From Candidatus Gaiellasilicea maunaloa (lineage in GTDB: Bacteria; Actinomycetota; Thermoleophilia; Gaiellales; Gaiellaceae): a stretch of 64,000 nt of DNA. Made by a program: the position numbers and the translations under genes. Below the pieces are notes generated by a model, which ran no database searches, had not been told where the DNA came from, and saw nothing but the letters and a program-made list of their open reading frames with translations. Numbering within the stretch: the first letter of the stretch is position 1; each line of letters starts with the position of its first letter. Shown one piece after another: positions 7,683 to 15,441 of the stretch. The stretch spans positions 62,001 through 126,000 of the forward strand of contig JANDLU010000001.1 of the NCBI GenBank assembly GCA_024330215.1. Reading direction: 5' to 3'.

Positions 7683-10600
7683 CGTTCGACCTTCGCGATC
7701 GTCGGCCCGGAAGCGCCGTCGGCCTCGATCGAGACGGCGAGCACCTCGGCCTTGATCCGGTCCGCGTGCCGGAGCAGATCCTCGTGGTCGGCAGGGAGCG
7801 TCACCGCGATCCGGTCGGTCAGCTCGAGCCTCTGCTCCTTGCGCATCCCGTTCAGCGTGTGGATCAGGTCGAGGACGCGCCCCTCGAGCTCGAGCTCCGA
7901 ATCGAGCGTCGTCTCGAGCGCGACGGTGACGCCCTCGTCGGAGGCGACCGCCCAGCCCTCGAGTCCGGAGCGCTCGACGAGCACCTCGTTCGGGGCGAGG
8001 TCGTGCCCACCGGCGCGGAACCCGCCGTCGGGAAGGTGCTGAAACGCGCCCGCCGCGAGCGCGGTTCTCACTGTCGCGAGCTCCTTCCCGAGCCTCGGGC
8101 CGAGCGCCGGCAGATGCGGCTTCACGTGCAGCTCGGTCGCCTCGACGACGCCGAACTCGATCTCCTTGACTCTGAGCTCCTCGCCGAGCTCGTCCGCGTG
8201 GCCGGCAGCGAGCGGAGCGCCCTCGACGACCAGGCGACGGAGCGGCTGACGCAGCTTCAGCCCGGAGCTCGAGCGCGCCTGATGGCCGAGCGCGACGACC
8301 CGCCGCAACTCCGCGACCTCCGCGAGGAGCGGGGGGTTCGCGGTCGCAGGCTCGGGCCAGCCGGCGAGAAAAACGGAATCGGGAGCTCCCTCGACCCCTC
8401 GGGCGAGGTTCTGCCACAGATGCTCGGCGAGGAACGGCAGCACCGGCGCAATCACCCGCAGCGACTGGACGAGCCCGAACCAGAGCGTCCGCAGCGCCAC
8501 CTCATCGCCGTCCCAGAAGCGCCGCCGCGAGCGGCGGATGTACCAGTTCGAGAGGTCGTCGAGATACGCCTCGAAGGCCCGGATCACGTCGACCGTCAGG
8601 AACGCCTCGTAGCCGGCGGTCGTCTCCTCGACGAGCTGCGCGGTGCGGACGACGAGCCAGCGGTCGAGCGGGCGCAGGTCGCCGTCCGGCCCGGCTTCGA
8701 GATCCGGGTAGCTCGGCTCGAAGCCCGCGATGTTCGCATACGGGACGAAGAAGCCGGCAACCGAGTTCCAGAGCGTCAGCAGCCTTCGCTTGATCTCGTG
8801 GCCCGGCCCGTAGCCGAAGAGGAGGTTCTGATTCGGCGGCTGCGCGCAGTACTGCCAGCGCATCACGTCGGCGCCCATCCGCGCGAACGCTTCGCTGGCC
8901 TCGATCGCGTTACCCCACGACTTGTGCATCTCGCGGCCGTTCTCGTCGAGCATCTTCTCGTACCCGAGCACCCGCTTGTACGGGGCTCTCCCGGTCAGAA
9001 CGACCGACATGAAGTGCTGCGAATAGAACCAGAGCCGGATCTGCTCGCGCATCTCCGAGACCCAATCGGCCGGGAACCACTGCTCCCAATACGCGTGATC
9101 CGGCAGATCGGCGGTCGTCAGACCCTGCGCGGCGCCGGTCGCGTAGCCGGACTCGACGTACTCAGGGCTCTCCCAGCCGAGCGTCGAGAAGGGGACGATC
9201 CCCGCGTCGAGCCAGACGTCGCCGACCTCCGCCACGCGCCGCACCTCCTCGCCGCACGCCTCGCAGCGGATCGGCACCTCGTCGATCCACGGGCGCCGGA
9301 GCTCCTCGAGCTGCTCGAGTCCGCCGAGCGCCCGCTGCTCGAGCTCGGCACGGGAGCCGATCACAGTCAGATGCCCGCACGAGCACGGGTAGAAGGGGAG
9401 CGGCAGGCCGTAATAGCGCCTGCGTGAGATGTTCCAGTCGCCCATGTTCCGGAGCCAGTCGTCCATCCGCTTGCCCATGTAGGCGGGCGTCCACTCGACG
9501 TCCTCGTTCGCAGCCAGGAGCTGCGGACGCAGCGTGTCGACCGCGATCAGCCAGTCATCCGTGACGCGCCAGATGAGCGGCGTGTCACAGCGCCAGCAAT
9601 GCGGGTAACGATGCTGGTACAACCCCGCCTCGACCAGGAAGCCGTGCTCGCCGAGCCAGCCGACGATCTGATCGGCCGCCTCGATCGTCGAGAGGCCATG
9701 CAGCCAACCGTATGCGTCGTAGAACCGGCCGGCCTCGTCGACCGGCATCAACACAGGCAAGCCGTGGATCCGGCCCAACTCGAAATCCTCCTGGCCGGCG
9801 CCGGTCGCGATGTGGACGATCCCGGTCCCCTCCTCGAGGGAGACGTCGCCCCACGGAATCACCCGATGCTCGACCTCACCGCCGGGACCGAGCTCGTCGA
9901 AGGGACCCGCGTAGCGCCAACCAACGAGCTCCTGGCCGCGTTTTCGCGCGGTGAACCTTTCGCCGGGAAACCGAGCGACTGCAACCCACTCACCGTTCTC
10001 GCGCCGACCGTACTCGGCGTCCGGCTTGACGGCTGCGGCGACGTTCGCCGGCAGCGTCCAGGGCGTCGTCGTCCAGATCACGAGCGACTCGTCTGGCAGG
10101 TCGAGCAGCGGTAGGCGGACGAAGAGGGACGGGTCGGCGCGATCTTGGTAGACGCCCGAAAGCGAGAGCTCGTGCTGGGAGAGCGAGGTGCCGCAGCGGG
10201 GACACCACTCGGTCGAGCGGTGCCCGAGGTAGAGCCAGCCGTTCGCGTGCACTCGCTGGAGAAAGCGCCAGACGTATTCGATGTTCATGTCGCTGAAGGT
10301 GAAGTAATCGTTGCCCCAGTCCATCCACTGACCGAGCCGCTTCGAGCTGCGGGTGATATCGGCGGACGACTGGACGACGACCTGGCGGCAGCGGCGGGCG
10401 AACTCAGCGAGGCCGAACTCCTCGATCTCGCGCTTCGAGTTCAGCCCCAGCGAGCGCTCGACCCCGACCTCGATCCAGAGACCCTGGCAGTCGAACCCGT
10501 TCTGGTAGCGCTGGTCGTGACCGCGCATCGCCTTGTAGCGCTGAAAGACGTCTTTTAGCGTCCGACCCCAGGCATGGTGCACTCCCATCGACCCGTTCGC

Positions 10601-10747
10601 GGTGATCGGGCCGTCGGTGAAACTGAACCTCCGCCCGTCGCGGTTCGCCGCCCGAAGCTGCTCGAACGTGCTCTCGCGCTCCCAGAGCTCGAGGATCTCC
10701 AGCTCGAGCGAGGGGTGATCCGGCTTGTCTGGCAGGGTCCTGAACAC
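7679..10747 (-). CDS. ileS: Isoleucyl-tRNA synthetase
   Basis: A 1022-residue class I synthetase that charges tRNA-Ile in the cytoplasm and edits valine. The HIGH motif is the variant MGVHHAWG (54-61) and KMSKS is replaced by MHKSWGN (around 607-613). Both differ from the common bacterial forms. IWTTTPWTLPANVA marks the editing domain. Three Cys pairs (CPRCG, PCSCGH, CEACG) could bind zinc. The anticodon-binding region and a long C-terminal domain are complete. GTG at 10747 is the start, and TACAAT at 10757-10762 on the same strand may be its -10 box. It heads the glycan cluster, overlapping the first GT2 gene. Confidence 0.93.
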   Translation of the reverse strand: MFRTLPDKPDHPSLELEILELWERESTFEQLRAANRDGRRFSFTDGPITANGSMGVHHAWGRTLKDVFQRYKAMRGHDQRYQNGFDCQGLWIEVGVERSLGLNSKREIEEFGLAEFARRCRQVVVQSSADITRSSKRLGQWMDWGNDYFTFSDMNIEYVWRFLQRVHANGWLYLGHRSTEWCPRCGTSLSQHELSLSGVYQDRADPSLFVRLPLLDLPDESLVIWTTTPWTLPANVAAAVKPDAEYGRRENGEWVAVARFPGERFTARKRGQELVGWRYAGPFDELGPGGEVEHRVIPWGDVSLEEGTGIVHIATGAGQEDFELGRIHGLPVLMPVDEAGRFYDAYGWLHGLSTIEAADQIVGWLGEHGFLVEAGLYQHRYPHCWRCDTPLIWRVTDDWLIAVDTLRPQLLAANEDVEWTPAYMGKRMDDWLRNMGDWNISRRRYYGLPLPFYPCSCGHLTVIGSRAELEQRALGGLEQLEELRRPWIDEVPIRCEACGEEVRRVAEVGDVWLDAGIVPFSTLGWESPEYVESGYATGAAQGLTTADLPDHAYWEQWFPADWVSEMREQIRLWFYSQHFMSVVLTGRAPYKRVLGYEKMLDENGREMHKSWGNAIEASEAFARMGADVMRWQYCAQPPNQNLLFGYGPGHEIKRRLLTLWNSVAGFFVPYANIAGFEPSYPDLEAGPDGDLRPLDRWLVVRTAQLVEETTAGYEAFLTVDVIRAFEAYLDDLSNWYIRRSRRRFWDGDEVALRTLWFGLVQSLRVIAPVLPFLAEHLWQNLARGVEGAPDSVFLAGWPEPATANPPLLAEVAELRRVVALGHQARSSSGLKLRQPLRRLVVEGAPLAAGHADELGEELRVKEIEFGVVEATELHVKPHLPALGPRLGKELATVRTALAAGAFQHLPDGGFRAGGHDLAPNEVLVERSGLEGWAVASDEGVTVALETTLDSELELEGRVLDLIHTLNGMRKEQRLELTDRIAVTLPADHEDLLRHADRIKAEVLAVSIEADGASGPTIAKVER

Positions 10748-10845
10748 CGTCGAGCGATTGTAGGGAACACCTGCGCGCGCCCCGTCGTTTTCAATGGGTG
10801 AGTGCGGGTACTCCCCGCCGAATAGAGCGAAAGGACTTTCCGACC

Positions 10846-11169
10846 ATGTCTACGGCAGTCACCGAGCAGACCTTCGAGCAGGAGGTCACCAAGAGCGATA
10901 CCCCCGTGATCGTCGATTTCTGGGCCGAATGGTGCGGCCCTTGCCACGCCGTTGCACCTGTCCTCGACAAGATCGCAGAGGAGCGCGGCGATGCGATCAA
11001 GCTCGTCAAGGTGAACATCGACGAGGAGCAGGCCCTCGCCCAGCGCTACGGCGTCGCGTCGATCCCGACGATGATCCTCTTCGAGAACGGCGAGCCCGCC
11101 CAGGTCGCGGTCGGGGCCCAGCCGAAGAGCGCACTCGAGCGCTCGCTCGGTCTCGTCGCCGCCGAATAA
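10846..11169 (+). CDS. trxA: Thioredoxin
   Basis: A 107-residue single-domain thioredoxin with the active site WAEWCGPC (Cys30, Cys33) and the cis-proline loop SIPTMILF. It reduces protein disulfides in the cytoplasm using thioredoxin reductase, which is not in this window. The ATG at 10846 is chosen over an upstream in-frame start because AAAGGA lies about ten bases before it and the Trx fold begins right after. It diverges from ileS and converges on the DUF2231-like gene. Confidence 0.93.
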   Translation: MSTAVTEQTFEQEVTKSDTPVIVDFWAEWCGPCHAVAPVLDKIAEERGDAIKLVKVNIDEEQALAQRYGVASIPTMILFENGEPAQVAVGAQPKSALERSLGLVAAE

Positions 11170-11178
11170 CGCGCGCCC

Positions 11179-11700
11179 TTACTTCTCGGCTTCGGCCTCC
11201 TCCCGGTGGGGGATCGGCGACACCGCCCGGTGCGCCGGTTCCTCGACCAGGTCGAGCACCCGCATCCCATAGGTGAACACGATCGCGCCGCCCAGCCAGC
11301 CGCCGAGCGTGAGCAGACCGAACGCGATCAAGTTCAGGACGAGCGCGCCCGAGCCGACGACGCCGTCCATCCCGTCGCCGTAGCCGACGAGCGCGGTGAT
11401 CAGGAAGAGGACGGTTGCGCTGACCATCGCGATCAGGTGCGACGTGGCCGTCCGCTTCAGCGGCGTGCCGGGCGCGATCTTCAGCCAGTCGATCACGCCG
11501 GTGATCGAGGTCGGGCCGGAGAGGACGAGCCCGACGACGAGCGCGAGCGCCCAACCCTTGGCGGCGCTCTCCTCGGCGATCCCGAGCGCCGAGAGAACGG
11601 CCGCGATCGTGGCGAACGTGTAGACGCCGATCGTCGCGTCCGTGAGCGGCGGATGCACCGGATGCCCGGGAGCGCCGCGGATCAGATAGTCGAGCTTCAT
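11179..11700 (-). CDS. DUF2231-like integral membrane protein
   Basis: A 173-residue protein. It begins with GAPGHPVHPPLTDATIGVYTFA, shown here as the HPVHPPL motif typical of DUF2231 membrane proteins. About four hydrophobic helices follow (for example LALVVGLVLSGPTSITGVID and LIAMVSATVLFLITALVGYG), then a charged C-terminus. The histidines after the start are conserved in the family, and heme or electron-transfer roles have been suggested for it, but nothing here proves one. It converges with thioredoxin, nine bases apart. Confidence 0.75.
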   Translation of the reverse strand: MKLDYLIRGAPGHPVHPPLTDATIGVYTFATIAAVLSALGIAEESAAKGWALALVVGLVLSGPTSITGVIDWLKIAPGTPLKRTATSHLIAMVSATVLFLITALVGYGDGMDGVVGSGALVLNLIAFGLLTLGGWLGGAIVFTYGMRVLDLVEEPAHRAVSPIPHREEAEAEK

Positions 11701-11761
11701 CTCGCCTCCAGTGAGTTGGGGGCAAGCGTTCCGCGACGGCCGCAGCCGCAAACGCCGCCGC

Positions 11762-11971
11762 TCAGGTCGGCTCGAGCTCGGTCGATCTCTCGTCGAGGTA
11801 GCCGAGGAAGGCCGCGTGCTTGGCGAGAAGCGCCTCGAGCTCCCGCAGCCCCACGCCCGCCCAATCCTCGATCCACGTCTCGGAGAGGTCGTCTGCGATG
11901 AAGTGAAGGCCGCGATCCATGCACGAATGATCGGGATTCGAACAGACGGGTACATGGGCCGAACGGCCCAT
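11762..11971 (-). CDS. Small hypothetical protein
   Basis: About 69 residues if started at the ATG at 11971. The core LHFIADDLSETWIEDWAGVGLRE is shown here in part as IADDLSETWIEDWAG. The tail ends LGYLDERSTELEPT, and VCSNPDHSCMD precedes the core. The start is uncertain: 12007 would overlap the divergent lipid kinase, and 11920 would lose the cysteines. The putative start lies in a perfect palindrome (11954-11971) that also recurs at 34594. Acidic and aromatic, no family recognised. Confidence 0.5.
   Translation of the reverse strand: MGRSAHVPVCSNPDHSCMDRGLHFIADDLSETWIEDWAGVGLRELEALLAKHAAFLGYLDERSTELEPT
11954..11971. repeat. Palindrome ATGGGCC-N4-GGCCCAT, copy 1
   Basis: ATGGGCC at 11954-11960 and GGCCCAT at 11965-11971 form a perfect 7-bp inverted repeat, followed by CTT. 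The same palindrome with the same CTT flank occurs at 34594-34611. Both lie between or at the starts of divergent genes, as expected of an operator for a dimeric regulator. They could also be coincidence. Confidence 0.4.
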
Positions 11972-11997
11972 CTTGCCGGCCGGCTGGGCCTCCTCTG

Positions 11998-12801
11998 ATG
12001 AAGTCATTCGTGATCGTGAACCCGCGCTCCGGGAGCGATTCGCCGAGCGCCGACGAGCTCCGCGAGGCGGCCGTCGGTCGCGGCGTCGACGTCCACCTCC
12101 TCGAGAAAGGCGACGATCTTCAGCAGCTCGCTCGCGACGCCGACGCCGACGCGCTGGGGATGGCGGGCGGCGACGGGTCTTTGGGCGCGGTCGCCGAGGT
12201 CGCGATCGAGCGCGACCTGCCGTTCGTCTGCATCCCGTTCGGGACGCGCAACCACTTCGCGCGCGACCTCGGGCTCGACCGCGAAGACCCGCTCGCCGCG
12301 CTGGCGGCGTTCGAGGGTGTCGAGCGCCGGATCGACGTCGGCCGCGTCGGAGAGCGCCTCTTCCTGAACAACGTCTCACTCGGGCTCTACGCCCTCCTCG
12401 TGCATCGCCGCGAGCGGCGCCGGCGCCGGCGCCAGATGCTGGCCCGACTTCGCGCGATCCTGCTCGCTGCCCGGGAGCACAGCGGCAAGGATCAGTTCGT
12501 GATCGACGGCGAGCTCGTCGCCGCCCGCGTTGTCGTCGTCGCCGCGAACGCCTACAGCTTCGAGCTTTTCTCGGTCGGCGAGCGGGAGTCGATGGACGAC
12601 GGCCGACTCCACCTCTACGTGCCGCACGGCCTGCGCCGCGTCACCTGGGACGAGCGCAGTTGCACGGAGATGACGATCGAGACCGCCGGCAACTCGATCC
12701 GTGCTGCGATCGACGGCGAGCCCGCCCGTCTCGTCTCGCCGGTCGAGCTCGAGATCGAGCCCGCGGCGCTACGGGTGCTCGTGCCGCCCTCGCCAGAGTG
12801 A
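11998..12801 (+). CDS. Diacylglycerol kinase family lipid kinase
   Basis: A 267-residue protein of the DAGK/LCB5/YegS catalytic family. FVIVNPRSGS opens the NAD-kinase-like fold, GMAGGDGSLG (55-64) is the nucleotide-binding GGDGS motif, and IPFGTRNHFARDLGL is the family PxGTxNxxA motif. FLNNVSLGLYA and IDGEP follow in the beta-sandwich domain. Members phosphorylate diacylglycerol or related lipids at the membrane. The usual length is about 290-300, so this is a compact version. Its 3' end overlaps a broken NUDIX gene on the other strand. Confidence 0.88.
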   Translation: MKSFVIVNPRSGSDSPSADELREAAVGRGVDVHLLEKGDDLQQLARDADADALGMAGGDGSLGAVAEVAIERDLPFVCIPFGTRNHFARDLGLDREDPLAALAAFEGVERRIDVGRVGERLFLNNVSLGLYALLVHRRERRRRRRQMLARLRAILLAAREHSGKDQFVIDGELVAARVVVVAANAYSFELFSVGERESMDDGRLHLYVPHGLRRVTWDERSCTEMTIETAGNSIRAAIDGEPARLVSPVELEIEPAALRVLVPPSPE

Positions 12802-13024
12802 GAGGATCTCGACGAACGTCTTGAAGGCGAGCTCGTCGGTCGAGGGCAGCTCGTCCGGCCCGAACCAACGGAGCTCGGTGAGATCGTCGCCGGGTCGCTC
12901 GACGCCGCCCGTCGGCCGGGCGAGCCAGGTGAGGCAGAGGACGCTGCGCCCGTCGTACGGCTAGCGACCCGCCGCAGCGGGGACAGAACCGCCAACCGTC
13001 GAGGATGCCCACGCCGACGACCAT
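12769..13024 (-). pseudogene. NUDIX hydrolase remnant, NUDIX box deleted
   Basis: On the minus strand ATG at 13024 begins a short frame with GWRFCPRCGGSLA, the zinc-ribbon N-terminus of NADH-pyrophosphatase-like NUDIX proteins. At about 12960 the frame shifts, and a typical NUDIX C-terminus appears in another frame (RSVLCLTWLARPTGG, then LRWFGPDELPSTDELAF), ending at the TAG at 12769-12771. The catalytic GxxxxxExxxxxxxREUxEExGU box between the two is absent. An internal deletion thus removed the active site and put the two ends out of frame. The end lies inside the 3' end of the lipid kinase gene. Confidence 0.7.
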
Positions 13025-13037
13025 ACTGAGGAGAGCC

Positions 13038-13169
13038 ATGACCGAGAGCCCCCGTCCCACCGAGGAAGAGCTGGAGCAGGGCCCGAGCCGCATCGCGGAC
13101 GAAGAAGCGATGCGTGGGTCGAACCCCGACGATCCCAAGCTTCCGGACGACGAGGACGACGAGGACTAG
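13038..13169 (+). CDS. Small acidic hypothetical protein
   Basis: A 43-residue ORF starting MTESPRPTEEELEQGPSRIA and ending DDPKLPDDEDDED, strongly acidic. A GAGGAGAG ribosome site at 13028-13035 precedes the ATG, and the stop overlaps the GTG of the next gene by one base, so translation is plausible. No family is recognised. It could be an unstructured partner protein, but no function can be given. Confidence 0.6.
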   Translation: MTESPRPTEEELEQGPSRIADEEAMRGSNPDDPKLPDDEDDED

Positions 13170-13543
13170 TGCGCCATGTTCCCGCGACAGTGCACGAGCT
13201 CAGCCGCATCGGCCTGCTCGCGGGCCTGCCGGGAGAGCAGCTGAACCGCCTCGCCGGCCGGATGGAACGGGAGGAGGTGGCGGCTGGAGCGACGATCGTC
13301 CGCCAGGGCGAGGAGGGCGACCGCTTCTACGTCGTCCTCTCCGGCATGCTGAACGTGACGCAGAATCCGATCGGCGAGCGGCGGATCCTCCGCCCCGGCG
13401 ACCACTTCGGCGAGGTGGCGCTCGCAATGCACGTACCGCGCACCGCCTCGGTGCGGGCGGTCACCCCCGCCGTCGTCGCGAGCTGCGACCGGGAGACGTT
13501 CGACGAGCTGCTGCGGCCGCTCTTCGCAGCCGACGATGAGTGA
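13169..13543 (+). CDS. Stand-alone cyclic nucleotide-binding domain protein
   Basis: Up to 124 residues forming one Crp-type cNMP-binding beta-roll: GLLAGLPGEQLNRLA, IVRQGEEGDRFYVVLSG, and the phosphate-binding cassette FGEVALAMHVPRTASVRA. No helix-turn-helix follows, so it is not a complete Crp/FNR regulator and may act as a sensor subunit. The GTG at 13169 touches the upstream stop; GTG at 13190 is an alternative start. Its end overlaps the next gene by eight bases, suggesting co-translation with the hydrolase. Confidence 0.8.
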   Translation: MRHVPATVHELSRIGLLAGLPGEQLNRLAGRMEREEVAAGATIVRQGEEGDRFYVVLSGMLNVTQNPIGERRILRPGDHFGEVALAMHVPRTASVRAVTPAVVASCDRETFDELLRPLFAADDE

Positions 13544-14249
13544 CGTCCTGCTCCTGCACGCAGGGATCGCGGATCGCCGCATGTGGGCGCCGCAGCTCGA
13601 GGCGCTTGCCGCGGCGGGGCACCATGTGGTCGCCCCCGACCTGCCGGGTTTCGGCGAGGCGGTGCTCCAGCCGGGAACAGTCGACTACGTCGCGTTCGCC
13701 GCTGAGCAGCTCGACGGGCCGGCCGCAGTCGTCGGCTGCTCGTTCGGCGGCCGGATCGCACTCGAGCTCGCGCTTGCGCGACCCGCGCTCGTCGATCGGC
13801 TCGTGCTAGTCGGTGCGGCGCTCGGCGGCTGGGACTGGTCCGATGGAGCCAAGGCGGGCTACGCCGAGGAGGAGAAGGCGCTCGAGCGGGGCGACCACGC
13901 CGCGGCTGCGGCGGCGCAGGCGCGGATGTGGCTCGCCGACGACGCCACCCAGGAGGTGCGCGCGCTCACGGAGGCGATGACCCTTCGCTCCTACGAGCTC
14001 CAGATCCCCGTCGAGGACGAGGTCGACGACGTGTGGCCGGACACACCCGCCAAGGAACGTCTGGCCGAGGTCCGCGTGCCGACGCTCGTCGTCGCCGGCT
14101 CCGAGGACGTCGCGGACATCAAGGCGATCGCCGAGAAGCTCGCCGTCGAGATTCCGGGCGCCCGTCTGGAGACGATCGAGGGCGCCGGCCACCTACCGAG
14201 TCTCGAGCGTCCCCGCGAGCTCAATCGGCTCCTACTCGAGTTCCTCTAG
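13536..14249 (+). CDS. Alpha/beta hydrolase
   Basis: A 237-residue alpha/beta hydrolase. The nucleophile elbow is VGCSFGG with Ser69. The acid is likely the Asp in AGSEDVADI and the base the His in GAGHLPSLERP. VVAPDLPGFG is the usual strand-turn of the fold. Substrate unknown; the family covers esterases, lactonases and C-C hydrolases. It overlaps the cNMP-binding gene by eight bases and converges with the beta-lactamase-like gene, overlapping it by 18 bases. Confidence 0.88.
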   Translation: MSDVLLLHAGIADRRMWAPQLEALAAAGHHVVAPDLPGFGEAVLQPGTVDYVAFAAEQLDGPAAVVGCSFGGRIALELALARPALVDRLVLVGAALGGWDWSDGAKAGYAEEEKALERGDHAAAAAAQARMWLADDATQEVRALTEAMTLRSYELQIPVEDEVDDVWPDTPAKERLAEVRVPTLVVAGSEDVADIKAIAEKLAVEIPGARLETIEGAGHLPSLERPRELNRLLLEFL

Positions 14250-15038
14250 CACGACATCCGAGAGCGCCGGCCAGGCTTCCTTCGCCCACTCGCCGAACTC
14301 GCGATTGGTCAGGCAGGCGAGCGCGACCCCGCGCTCGGGATCGACCCAGAGAAATGTGCCCGAGCCGCCGAAGTGGCCGAACGTGCGGGCGGACGTGCGC
14401 GAACCGCTCCAGTGCTCGGGCTTGCCGTCCTTCAGCTCGAAGCCGAGGCCCCAGTCGAGCGGGTCGAAGCGGCCGAAGCCCGGAAGGACGCCCGCAAGGC
14501 CGGGGAACGCGACCGACGTCGCCTCGGCGAGCGTCTCGGGGGCGACAACCGTCGGGCGCAGCAGCTCGACGGCGAGGCGGCCGAGATCGTCGAGCGAGCC
14601 GAAAACGTGCGAGCCGGCGGAGCCGCGCAGCTCGGCCCGCATCCCGAGCGGGGCGAAGACGGCCTCGCCGAGGTACTCGGAAAACGGCATCTCGGTTCGG
14701 GCTGCGACATGGTCGGCAAGCACCTCGAAGCCGAGGTTCGAGTAGATCCGCCGCTCTCCGGGCCGGCCGAGCGGCGGCCCTTCGTCGAAGGGAAGCCCGC
14801 TCGTGTGGGCGAGCAGATGGCGCACGGTCGAGCCGGGCGGGCCGGCGGCCTCGTCCAGCTCGAGCGCTCCCTCCTCGGCTGCGACGAGTGTGGCGAGCGC
14901 CGTGGCGAGCTTCGTGACGGACGCCCAGCGGAAGACCTGACCGTGCGCTCCGTGCGAGGCGACAACGCCACCGGGCCGAACGACGGCGGCGGCGGCGTGC
15001 TCGGCGGACCAGCCGTCGATCTGGCGCAGCGCATCCAT
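14232..15038 (-). CDS. Serine beta-lactamase-like hydrolase (class C fold)
   Basis: A 268-residue protein of the beta-lactamase/transpeptidase-like family. The SxxK nucleophile motif is WASVTK (Ser40, Lys43), the Tyr motif is YSN (99-101), and FGHFGGSG supplies the HxG triad. LLAHTSGLPF is the typical family block. No signal peptide is seen with the ATG at 15038, so it is probably cytoplasmic and an esterase or peptidase rather than an antibiotic-inactivating enzyme. It diverges from ridA across 19 bases. Confidence 0.88.
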   Translation of the reverse strand: MDALRQIDGWSAEHAAAAVVRPGGVVASHGAHGQVFRWASVTKLATALATLVAAEEGALELDEAAGPPGSTVRHLLAHTSGLPFDEGPPLGRPGERRIYSNLGFEVLADHVAARTEMPFSEYLGEAVFAPLGMRAELRGSAGSHVFGSLDDLGRLAVELLRPTVVAPETLAEATSVAFPGLAGVLPGFGRFDPLDWGLGFELKDGKPEHWSGSRTSARTFGHFGGSGTFLWVDPERGVALACLTNREFGEWAKEAWPALSDVVLEELE

Positions 15039-15057
15039 CGGGCGCGATACTAGATCG

Positions 15058-15441
15058 ATGGAGCGCCGACTCATCGCGGGGCACTCGCCCATGGAGCCGA
15101 TCGTCGGCTATTCGCGCGCCGTCGTCGCAGGGCAGACGGTCCATGTCTCGGGGACGGCGCCGATTCCGCGCGAGGGCGAGCCGCCCGAAGGAGCCTACGA
15201 GCAGGCCAGGCTCTGCCTGGAGATCATCGGTGGCGCGCTCGCCGAGGCCGGAGCGAGCTTCGAGGACGTCGTCCGGACACGGATCTACCTCACCGACGCC
15301 GACGACTGGCGCGACGTCGGGCGCGCGCACGGCGAGGTGTTCTCCGAGATCCGGCCGGCGAGCGCCATGCTGGTGATCAGCGGGCTGCTCGACCCCCGCT
15401 GGCGCGTCGAGATCGAAGCGGACGCCGTGGTTTCCCGATGA
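15058..15441 (+). CDS. RidA family protein
   Basis: A 127-residue RidA/YjgF/UK114 protein. It has VHVSGTAPIP, ARLCLEIIGGALAEAGASFEDVVRTRIYLTDADDW in shorter recognisable blocks (DVVRTRIYLTD), and the IRPAS and VEIEADAV motifs carrying the substrate-binding Arg and Glu. Family members deaminate reactive enamines or imines. It is coupled by a four-base ATGA overlap to the GCS2-type ligase gene. Confidence 0.9.
   Translation: MERRLIAGHSPMEPIVGYSRAVVAGQTVHVSGTAPIPREGEPPEGAYEQARLCLEIIGGALAEAGASFEDVVRTRIYLTDADDWRDVGRAHGEVFSEIRPASAMLVISGLLDPRWRVEIEADAVVSR

Noticed and set aside
7370..9427. 685-codon open frame on the plus strand opposite ileS
   Set aside because: It is the mirror of a high-GC coding strand. 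Its composition (Arg/Leu/Asp-rich, no motif) is that of an antisense frame, and ileS is certain.
14373..15053. Plus-strand frame opposite the beta-lactamase-like gene
   Set aside because: Antisense shadow; the minus-strand protein has all catalytic motifs.
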